Shown here in pieces: positions 54,860-64,000 of a DNA stretch of 64,000 nucleotides (within the stretch, counting starts at the first letter, position 1; each line of letters starts with the position of its first letter). The notes below the pieces were generated by a model. The model was not told the origin of the DNA. It ran no database searches and worked only from the letters and a program-made list of their open reading frames with translations. The stretch is from Lagopus muta. Taxonomy: Eukaryota > Chordata > Aves > Galliformes > Phasianidae. The position numbers and the translations under genes were made by a program. The DNA lies in contig NC_064443.1 of assembly GCF_023343835.1 (NCBI RefSeq), positions 2,852,001-2,916,000 of the forward strand. The letters run 5' to 3'.

Positions 54860-55062
54860 ACTGGGACCAATCACGGCTTGGAGCGCAGCACAAGCCCCGC
54901 CCACTCCCATCACGCTCCACCTCTTGGGGGCGGGGCATATATGACCCGCATTGCGCCTGCGCGGTTCCGGTAAGGCTATATAAGGGCGGCGGTGGAGCGA
55001 CGGGGCGCTGTTCGCTTTCCGCCCGCCGTGAGCTGACAGCTGCGTGACGTCACTTCCGGCCA
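54860..55062 (+). promoter_or_regulatory. ALAS1: ALAS1 core promoter (CCAAT, GC box, NRF-1-like site, TATA, CRE/ETS)
   Basis: In order: CCAAT at 54867-54871; a GGGGGCGGGGC GC box at 54926-54936; TGCGCCTGCGCGG at 54952-54964, close to the NRF-1 consensus; and TATATAA at 54977-54983, placing transcription start near 55005-55012. A perfect TGACGTCA cyclic-AMP response element at 55045-55052 overlaps an ACTTCCGG ETS-type site (55052-55059). These last two would lie in the 5' UTR. NRF-1 and CREB/PGC-1alpha control of ALAS1 is established in mammals; use of these exact sites is inferred. Confidence 0.8.
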
Positions 55063-55086
55063 GCGGTAGCTGCAGCAGAAGGAAGG

Positions 55087-58000
55087 ATGGAGGCGGTCGT
55101 GCGGCGCTGCCCGTTCCTGGCCCGCGTCTCGCAGGCCTTCCTGCAGAAAGCCGGGCCTTCCCTGCTCCTCTATGCCCAGCACTGTCCCAAAATGATGGAG
55201 GCGGTGGCGCCCGCCGCTGCTCGAGGCCTCGTCACCTCCGCCGTTCGCGGACAGCAAGCGGAGGAGACCCCTGCGGCCCGGCCGGGTGAGTACGGCCCGC
55301 TGTGCTGAGGGGCCCGGCGCTGTGTGAGCAGGGGGAGGCTCCCGGAACAGCCGGCTTCTGAATGAGGGTTGCTTAATGCTTTAAAGCTCAGCGGTCATTG
55401 AGCGTGAGTGCCGTCAGATGGGCGGCTCTGCTGTGGGTGCAATTGGGCTTGAAACAAAATCGGAGGCTGCTGTGGGCAGCCCTATATCCCACCGTGAGGA
55501 AGCAGAGATGTTTAGTGCTGAGGGCTGAAAACAGCAGGTGTTCAGAGTAGGAATCTTCCTCTTAGGAGTAAATGAGGGGTTTTGACCTCAGAAGGGAACA
55601 GTGCTGTGTCTAGCATCTGAAATCAGGTGCTCCTTGGGTATTACTGGAATTTCTTATGTAAATAGTATGTGAGTGCCCGGTTAAGTAACTCTCAATGACT
55701 TGTGCTGTGTGAGTTGCTAGAGAAGTGCATAGAAAAGCTGAAGTAGCTATTAAAGCGATAAAGCTGAAGTGCTTTCCTTTTTCCCTGCCCTCCTCAGAGG
55801 CCAAAAATGCCAAAGAAGTGGCCCAGCAGAACACAGATGGGTCACAGCCTCCTGCTGACCACCCACCTGCTGCTGCTGGCCAGAGCTCTGCCACAAAATG
55901 CCCGTTCCTGGCAGCTCAGATGAACCACAAGAGCAGCAATGTTTTCTGCAAAGCCAGCTTGGAACTGCAGGAGGATGTGAAGGAAATGCAGGTGGACAGG
56001 AAAGGTATGTACTGTGTGTGCTGTTGCATTGGTTCCTTCTGAGAGCTTTTGGTACTTGATATTCTTCTACTCCATGCCAAGTGTAGCAGTCATTGGATAC
56101 TTTATGTGGGTAAGGTTATGGCAACCTGCAACATAAAGTTGTTGGAGAATGCAGGTATTAATGGTGAGCCTGCAGTATTGTGCAGTCATTGCTTTGGGTA
56201 ATCATCATTCAGAAATCCTGTATGCCATAGTTTGATACCCTGGTTCTAAGTGTGTGAATTGGTCATTTTTTCACCCAAAGCAGGCTGCTGGGACAAGAGA
56301 GCTTTACCAGAGTGCTGTTATAGACAAGGGTGGTGTATACATAGAAGAAACAGGAGCAGGACACTGTGCAAACAGCAGCACAAATTTAAGCTGGAAAGCA
56401 AGTGACCAACAGGTCTTTCTTAGGTAGAACTAAAGGGTGTTGGCTGACTTGCAATCCTGATGCAGAAATGCTGTCCTTCAAGGAAGAAACTTTTCACCAG
56501 TATCAATAAAACCTTGCCATGCTCCTCAAAAAGGAAGCCTGTTTCCTCCTTTTTAGTGGCATTGTTTAAAATAAAAAACAAAACCAACCCATTCTGCTAG
56601 CTGAACAAAGTTCTGGAGGTGGAAAGGAAGCTGCCAGCTAGAACTCTGCCTTTGGTTAGCTATGCACCAATTTGTTCAGATGAGTGCTGTAGCTGTGTAG
56701 GATGGGGATCTGAGTCCCAATGAACCGAATTTGTTGTAAGGAAATTAATGTAGTGGTGTGATTGTGTTGTATGGGACAAAAAGGAAAACCTTTCTAGTCC
56801 AAATTACAGTGGCTTAATTTGGCAGGAGCGTGTAGATCCAGCCATGTGCTTTGTGAAGAAGGAGGAGTTGGTTAAAAGTTTACCTCTCTGAATTTAAATT
56901 CAAACACCTCTATCTCAAACTGATCAGCTCACTGTAATTCATTATGATATCTGCAGGTAAAGACTTTGCCAAAATACCAACTAATTCCGTGGTGAGGAAC
57001 GCTGAGTCTGAGGGAGAAGAGCAGAGTGGCTTGCTCAAGAAGTTTAAGGACATCATGCTGAAGCAAAGACCTGAAAGTGTGTCTCATCTGCTTCAGGATA
57101 ACTTGCCAAAATGTAAGACTGTCTGGCAATACCTTCTCAGGCCCCATCCCTTGTGATTACTTTTTTTTCCTGTGTGCGAAAGCCTTTGTTTCATTTCAGC
57201 TGTATCCACCTTCCAGTACGATCAGTTCTTTGAGAAAAAGATAGATGAAAAGAAGAAAGATCACACCTACAGAGTGTTCAAAACAGTGAACCGAAAGGCA
57301 CAGATCTTCCCCATGGCAGATGACTACTCTGATTCCCTGATCAGCAAGAAGGAGGTGTCTGTGTGGTGCAGCAATGATTACCTGGGCATGAGCCGTCACC
57401 CTCGTGTGTGCGGAGCAGTTATGTGAGTAGGGCTGCGTTCCTAAGAGCTGGATACAGTTTTAGGGTGCTCTCGGGAGCATCTGTAGGCAGACTGCTGAAG
57501 AATTGACTGCATCATACATGAGCTGCTTCTGATGTCATTCTTGGTATAATTAAGTGTATTCTCCACTCTTCAGCTAGTGCTGGTAATTAATACTTGGCTC
57601 TATGGCTGCAAAATTGACCTGTCAGCCCCTGACCCCTTCCTTGACTTTTCTTTTTTCCTCTGAAACACCAGCTGCTCCCAGTTAGAATGGATGGTTTGTT
57701 GCAACTCTTAGTGACTGATTCCTTAGTTCAGTGAACCCCTGAGTTGTGCAGGTTGTTCAAAGACCTTTAAAGCCAACAGCAGCTTTTTGCAGCCATTTCC
57801 TTTGTAAGATGATTAAAGGATCACAGGTGAAGATATCTTAGTACATAGTCATCTATGTAACAGAGGAATGTTAGTGTCACTAACGTGTCTTTTTGGACCC
57901 TTTGTAGGGATACACTGAAACAACATGGTGCTGGAGCAGGAGGCACAAGAAATATTTCAGGAACAAGCAAGTTTCATGTTGACTTGGAAAAAGAACTGGC

Positions 58001-61000
58001 TGATCTTCATGGAAAAGATGCAGCCTTGTTGTTCTCCTCTTGCTTTGTAGCTAATGATTCCACCCTCTTCACTCTTGCTAAAATGCTGCCAGGTGAGAAT
58101 AAGCTGTATGTTGTATTTACTGCAAAGCACAGCCTTGTCCTAAGCAGCTGAGAGAATGCTTTCTGGGTGTCTGCTGATAGTGGAGGTTCATCGTGCCCAG
58201 CCAGCAGAATATGCTCTGTCAAGTGCTGCATTCAAGTTACGTTCAGCTCCTGCAAATCATGGTACTGAGCCTGAGGCCCAGGAGCTTTTTACTGCAGAAA
58301 GGATTGGAGAAAAAGGGCAGGATCCCTCCCTCCCTTAAATGCATCTTGAGAATTAGGCAGGAGGAATTCAGTATCCTCCCACCTGTGGGTGTGAAGTTCT
58401 CTATCCCTTCTCTGTGGCCCAGGAGGGGTTTCCTTTAACTTCAGAAGTCCTTGCATAAGATATTAAGGACTTAGGAAACACAGGAGGTTCTTCTTTAGTC
58501 TCAGGTTCATATCAGTTTAAACACCTGATAGGAACCTTACTTATGTTTGCTTCATGATCCGCTCTTCTGATGGCTTCGAGAACATGCAGCCCTTACTGCT
58601 TGGGTGCTTATGGTATATAAAATGCTGCTCAGCATTAGCTGATGCTTTCTGTACTCGATGTGTAACTGGGTTATTCCCTCAGGCTGTGAGATCTACTCTG
58701 ATTCTGGAAACCATGCCTCCATGATCCAGGGGATTCGAAACAGCAGGGTGCCAAAGCACATCTTTCGCCATAATGATGTCAACCATCTTCGAGAACTGTT
58801 GAAGAAGTCTGACCCAGCTACCCCTAAAATTGTTGCATTTGAAACCGTGCACTCCATGGATGGTAAGGTGACACAGGCTGCTCTGTCTTTAAGTGCAGCC
58901 AGTCCTGAGATCTGCATTTTGGGTCTGAAAGTACAAATTGCTGTATGTGTTGGAAGTGTAATGTTTTGAGTGCAGAGGATCCTGAACTGCATTTTGCTGT
59001 TTCGGTCTGTAGGTGCTGTCTGCCCTCTGGAAGAGCTGTGTGACGTGGCCCACGAGCATGGGGCAATCACTTTTGTGGATGAAGTGCATGCTGTGGGGCT
59101 GTATGGAGCTCGAGGTGGTGGGATAGGGGACCGAGATGGAGTCATGCACAAGATGGACATCATCTCTGGGACTCTCGGTATGCACAGCCTGGCAGTTTCA
59201 CAGAAGCTTATATATTTTAAGGCAGCAAAGCTTCTGAGCAGCCAAATTAAGTGGGTTAACTCAAAATCTGTCTATTGGAATGAACTTGCTAAGGATTTAC
59301 TGGGGGAGGAGGGGAGGGTGTTTAGTATTTTTCAAAAAGCCCGAAGGATTTAAGTATGTCCCAGTTTGGAAAGCATTTGTTAAGCTACTTACTTTGTCTT
59401 AAATCTTTTAGGTTAGCATTCTTGCTTTAAACAAGCTAGTGGGGGGAAAAAAAAGAGTCCTGAGTCAATTCAGGTGAGAAAGCTAGCAGGGTAGCACTCT
59501 GTACATGGTTCTTTTATGTGAAATGGAGTGTTCCTAATCCAGAAACCTGAGATGGGGGGGTTACGTAAAAAGACTTGGCAAGAGCTGAAGCAACTGCTAT
59601 TATCTGAGGAGAATGCAAGCTTGGCAGTGAGTTTAGTGCTGCAAATGGGATCGTTGTTTAAACAGCACCTGAAACATAAATAAAACTTAGTAGGGGAGTC
59701 AGTGGCTTGAACTCTTACAGCTTTGTTCCATTTTCATCAGGATGTGACCCTCAACACCCAGATTTTGTGTGGCCCTGCTTGGGTACCAGAGCATCCCCCT
59801 ATTTGGGAAGTAAGCTTTGATCACACAGAGTAACCACCAGTGCTCTTCAGGAGTGTAGGCTATTTCCAGCATCACTGGGACAGATTTAAAGTAATCTGCT
59901 GAGAGACTTAGTGTTGATCTCCTCGGGTCACTACCAAAGGCTGTGCTTCTGAGGTCTTCCCCAAATCACAAGCTGAGTGTTTGATGTGGTCTGGAACTTA
60001 TCCTTGCTGTGTAGAGCTGAATAGGTGTTATCAGGGTTTAGAAACAAAGCTTCAACATCTCTTGACTACAGGCAAGATGAGAGGGAGGGCTTGAAATGGC
60101 TGCCTGCTGTGCACTTCCAACCATTCTGATGGGTGGAAGGAAGAAGATTACTTAAACTCTTAATTTCTGACTTGTTTTTTAGGCAAGGCCTTTGGCTGTG
60201 TGGGAGGATACATCTCCAGTACAAGTGCTCTGATAGACACTGTCCGTTCGTATGCTGCTGGCTTCATTTTCACAACATCCCTGCCACCCATGCTCCTGGC
60301 TGGAGCCCTTGAGTCTGTCCGAACTCTGAAGAGTGCTGAGGGCCAAGTATTGAGGCGCCAGCACCAACGCAACGTGAAGCTCATGAGGCAGATGCTGATG
60401 GATGCAGGGCTTCCTGTAGTGCACTGCCCAAGCCACATCATTCCAATAAGGGTGAGTACTTCAGATCTCTAATGGAGGGCCCTGGTGTCTGTGCTTATGA
60501 TCAGATTATTTCCCAGTATTCATAAATACTCATGAAGTTCAAACTCTGTCCAACTTTTATGCTGTGAGTCTGGCTTACCTCTCATGTCTGAAGAATAAAG
60601 GCTGTGATTAAATTGACTTCAACCCACTATGAATGTTGTGAAGTAAACTGAGTTTGTGAAACTCAGTCTGAAAGTATAGGTGAGACACATGGTAGGAACG
60701 AGCCAGTAAAAAGAATTCAGGTATGAACAATTATCTGTTTAGGCTGCAGAAGGCTCCAGAGTGGGAACTTTGAGTTCCTGTGTCTGATGGATATTCTATC
60801 TAGTGGGTGGAAGGGAGGCTTGATATGTCAGCCTAACAGCCAAACAACTTTTGCTACCTTGCGTGTTCTGGTTGATGCTGAAACTTAAAGTTTGGAATTT
60901 CAGGTTGCAGATGCTGCTAAAAATACAGAGATCTGTGACAAGCTGATGAGCCAGCACAGTATTTATGTCCAAGCAATCAACTACCCCACGGTCCCTCGTG

Positions 61001-61671
61001 GAGAAGAGCTGCTACGTATTGCTCCTACACCTCACCACAGCCCTCAGATGATGAGTTATTTTCTTGGTGAGTGGATTCGTGCTTTAGTATGATGGGAAGA
61101 CTGGGCTGCTTATGCAGCCTTAAAGATAAGACTAGGAAACAATTAAATTTGAAGTGATATTGGCTGGGTAATGCTTGCTGCAGCTGTCATGTCCTATGCT
61201 TGTGCACCTAGCGTGAGCATGAGCAGTGGAAGCCAACAGACTGACCTAGAATACTGTGCTCTCCCAGTGCATTCCTACATCCAGTTCTGTCCCAGTCACT
61301 CCTGCTGGGGCTGCTTGTACTTTGTCCAAACAGCCTTTTAACAAGATAAGGTTTAACTGCAGCCCTATTGCATGGTTCCAGAGGTGAATTATGTCCTAAA
61401 CAATTCTTGTATCTCTTCCTTTCCTGGAATAAGTGTTCTGTCGGTTCTCTTTTGCTGAAGTATCTGATGTTCTGTGATGTGATCTTGGTGCATTTCCTTG
61501 TTTGTGACAGAAAAGCTGCTGGCTACGTGGAAGGATGTTGGGCTGGAGCTGAAACCACACTCATCAGCTGAATGCAACTTCTGCAGAAGGCCTCTACACT
61601 TTGAAGTGATGAGTGAGAGGGAAAGATCCTACTTCAGTGGCATGAGCAAACTAGTATCTGTCAGTGCATGA
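55087..61671 (+). CDS. ALAS1: ALAS1, 5-aminolevulinate synthase, housekeeping/hepatic (complete, 635 aa)
   Basis: Ten coding exons: 55087-55285, 55798-56004, 56957-57112, 57200-57422, 57908-58092, 58683-58862, 59013-59177, 60183-60451, 60904-61066 and 61511-61671. Phases all agree and sum to 635 codons plus TGA. The enzyme condenses glycine and succinyl-CoA to 5-aminolevulinate in the mitochondrial matrix, the rate-limiting step of heme synthesis, and uses pyridoxal phosphate. The N-terminus is a cationic mitochondrial presequence. Heme-regulatory CP motifs are at Cys8, Cys33 and Cys101; in this family heme binding there blocks import and promotes turnover. The catalytic core shows [13 protein letters not shown] (268 on), [12 protein letters not shown] with Asp406 and His409, and SGTLGKAFG with the PLP lysine at about 440. 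The start ATG has A at -3 and G at +4. Nothing is truncated. Confidence 0.98.
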
Positions 61672-61778
61672 AAGTGACATTGTTAATCTTGTTCTTATCT
61701 AGTTCTCATATCCAATCAGTAGCATTTTTAAATTACTTAATAAGCATTTTAATCATAGCTATAGCACTAAGCTCTGAA

Positions 61779-61886
61779 AATAAATTTCTAGAGCCCCTGT
61801 CTGCTTGTATTTTTTTTTTATTTCTTTTCTATTTGGCCTCCATCAGAAGAAATGTCAATGGTTAGAAGGGCATCCCATTGAATAAA
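61779..61886 (+). terminator. ALAS1: ALAS1 polyadenylation signals
   Basis: Two AATAAA hexamers lie downstream of the stop codon, at 61779-61784 (108 bases after it) and 61881-61886. The first is followed by a T-rich stretch at 61807-61830, which fits a downstream element. Either or both could be used, giving a 3' UTR of about 0.13-0.25 kb. Confidence 0.75.
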
Positions 61887-61899
61887 AAGTGCTCTACAC

Positions 61900-63540
61900 T
61901 ACCTATCAGCTGGAGGACAGTCTTCTCAGTGAGTGTCAGCCAAAACAGCATCAGTAATTTCCTACTGCTTTAGAAGGCGTGGGTTTATTAGGGAAAGAGA
62001 AGATTTAGTGATACTGAGAGTTCCTCAGCAGTCTGGCTCTGCTCCCCTCTGCTTTCCCATGCCTTCATCCCTGTGCACTGTGGGCATCTTGCCCTGCTTA
62101 CCCCTGGCTGGGTAGGAGATGGAAAGTTGCTCATGGTTGGTGAAGTCCTGCCAAGTCTGCATTCCTGAGTCTTAGAGCTCACCTTCAGTGGAAAAACTGC
62201 TTGTCAGTGACTGGTCCTTAATCATTCAGCTCTTGGACAGGTCTGACATTGCTGCTTTTGCAACCTCTGAAAAATTTGCATGGCAAATGGGGTAACAGGC
62301 CTGTTCAAAGCTGTCATGCATAGAAGAGTGAGGGAAGTAATTCTGTGGGTGTATGTGTGCACTGAGAAGGCAATGCTGGCAGGAAGGCCTGGGCAAAGCA
62401 GTGCACTGCTTCCTTCATGCACAGGCATGTCCTGTAACTGCTGCAGGCTTGTTTCCACAAGCACCTGCACAGCTTTTCTCTGGGCACTCCTCTCAGTGCA
62501 CCTCTGCTGTTACGGTTGCAGGCCTGCTGTGAAGTTGCCATGAGCGTCCATTCTAATATTGCAAATAGCCACAAACTGCAGCAACATCATCATCTCTCTC
62601 CACTGGCTGTGGGGAACACAAGTGTTGCTTTGCTGCTCCAAAAGGCTTAGCTTTCCTTTATCTTAGGAATTTCCCAGTGCTTCTGGGAGAAAAATAGGGT
62701 GCCTTGCCTTGCAACAAGCAGCTCATGGCTAAGGCTGTGTGAACATGCAGCTCCATTGCAGCTCTTTTCTCATCAGCACTGAGGTTGTAACTGGAGCCAA
62801 ACTTACAGGCCAGCCATCAGCCACTCCTAGAAGAGCATCCCAAGCACCACAAAGGTGTTTGCAACACCAGGAGCATGGTGAGTATGTGATGATCAGTTCC
62901 TCTGCACACTTGTTCACATCTGATGTGGTGCGTTCCCTTAGCTTGCACAGGTAAGCAAGGGGTGAGGGCAGGGCCAGAGTGCAGTGAGAGGCAGGCAGGG
63001 CCAACCATCACGGCTGCAGAGAGTGACAAAGCCAATGACACATGGAAAGAAGGCGTTTTTCCCCAGTGGAAAAGGACAAAGGATGAGAAAACAAACACAG
63101 ATTGTTTCCCAGCAAACAAAGCTCAAATGGCGGGTTGTGTAACTGCCGGTGGTTGCATAAGCACGAGTTTGGTTTCTGGAAAATGATAAGGGGAAGTAAT
63201 TGGTAAAAGATGTTTAAAGCTGGGGACAAAAGGGCTGTAAGCACTGATGGAGTGAGCAGGTGTGAGGTGTGAAGGCACTGCTAAGATTTCCCTGTTGACC
63301 CACCCAGGCAACAGTACCCATCCATTTAGCTGAGTGTTGCATAGCCCTAATTGCACATCCCCCGTTTCTCAACCTATTATTTACACAACCCCTGGAAGTG
63401 CAAGTGCAGTAAAACACCCTGAATGCAAGGAAAAGCACACCTTGGCAACGTGTGCAGATGCACAGCCTTGAGCACGATGCATGGATACTCCCGGTAAATA
63501 CCCAAGCCCTGGCACCACAGAAGACCCCAGAGAGCAGCAG
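61900..63540. other. Space between ALAS1 and the next gene's 3' end
   Basis: About 1.6 kb with no exon, RNA gene or repeat recognised. No leucine-rich-repeat or TIR-domain open frame is present, which matters because TLR9 lies next to ALAS1 in mammals. Confidence 0.6.
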
Positions 63541-63544
63541 ACTG

Positions 63545-64000
63545 CTTTAAAAATACTTTATTCTTTAGAAAATACAGCATTCAGTACAGTGTGCTCCGCT
63601 CCCCCCAGGCTTCACACCCCCCTCACTGGGGCACCCCAACACGGTCAAGGCAACATCGGCACATTCACCGGTGAGCGGGGAAGGGCACGGGAGCAGCCCT
63701 GGTGTTACCACTGCCCAGGGGTGTGGGGGAAGCAGGCCTCGCTGGTAGCCAGCAGCAAGGTGCTCTCCTCCCCAAATCCTCTAAGAAAAGCCAAATCCAC
63801 AATGCCAAACTCAAGCCCTGGGGACAGCCCTTGGTGACCAGCGATGTCCTCGATGCTGTGAGCACACTGGAGCCCCGGCTGGCCCTCCCTAGGGGGCAGC
63901 CTCCCTTGTGCCAGGATTTGGGGCAGCCCACGTGGGTGGGAGCTGGGTGGCCTTTCGCAGGGGCTCGGGGCTTTATCCCATTTCCCACACCCTTTTCCTT
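63545..64000 (-). other. 3' UTR of a minus-strand gene (partial)
   Basis: On the minus strand an AATAAA occurs at 63562-63557, followed by GTATTTTTAAA, and the upstream 440 bases have no frame resembling a known C-terminus. This fits the tail of a long 3' UTR whose coding exons lie beyond 64000. In mammals the minus-strand TWF2 (twinfilin-2) lies just beyond ALAS1 and TLR9, so TWF2 is the leading guess, but nothing within the window proves it. Confidence 0.5.
63557..63562 (-). terminator. Polyadenylation signal of the minus-strand gene at the right edge
   Basis: TTTATT on the + strand is AATAAA on the minus strand. Sequence just downstream on that strand is A/T-rich. The drop in GC content at this exact place supports a transcript end. 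Confidence 0.55.

Noticed and set aside
55028-55034. GTGAGCT in the ALAS1 5' UTR as a possible donor of a non-coding first exon, as in human
   Set aside because: The start codon follows within 60 bases without an intervening acceptor, and ten coding exons already account for the gene. An unspliced 5' UTR is simpler.
63665-63988. 107-codon minus-strand frame at the right edge as a coding exon
   Set aside because: It does not resemble a twinfilin or other known C-terminus, and it lies just upstream of the polyadenylation signal in what looks like 3' UTR.

Overview
The window is nuclear DNA from a bird, most likely a galliform close to chicken. It has spliced genes with GT-AG introns, CpG-rich promoters, AATAAA signals and several truncated CR1 LINEs of the avian type. 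The ALAS1 exons sum to exactly 635 codons, the length I recall for the chicken hepatic enzyme.

Layout, left to right: (1) 1-19.5 kb holds the last three coding exons of TEX264 (+), an ER-phagy receptor, with one 13 kb intron. (2) 20.5-29.5 kb holds the complete GRM2 (+), a class C glutamate receptor of 870 aa, with a CpG-island 5' exon. Its second intron contains a small IQ-motif gene of the IQCF type on the opposite strand. (3) 30.3-35.8 kb holds a minus-strand HEAT-repeat gene of the Maestro (MROH) family, which I could assemble as about 20 phase-consistent coding exons. Its last exon appears to run into an antisense CR1. (4) 37.1-39.6 kb is an unusual non-coding region: a CpG-rich block of about 300 bp present twice, followed by a degenerate array of roughly 21-bp units with alternating T3 and A4-5 tracts. 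The array reverses orientation near 38.5 kb. (5) 39.6-54.5 kb is gene-poor, with CR1 fragments, a pentanucleotide array and two clusters of nuclear-receptor half-sites lying about 13-14 kb upstream of ALAS1. (6) 54.9-61.9 kb holds the complete ALAS1 (+), the rate-limiting enzyme of heme synthesis, with a TATA/NRF-1/CRE promoter and three heme-regulatory CP motifs. (7) 63.5-64 kb is the 3' end of a minus-strand gene whose coding part lies outside the window.

The genes do not form a functional unit; they share only a chromosomal segment. TEX264, GRM2, IQCF and ALAS1 all lie in human 3p21. Here only about 26 kb separate GRM2 from ALAS1, and many genes found between them in mammals are missing. 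The least explained part is the 37-39.6 kb block-plus-array. The next most interesting are the nested IQCF gene, the MROH/CR1 exon and the candidate drug-response sites upstream of ALAS1.
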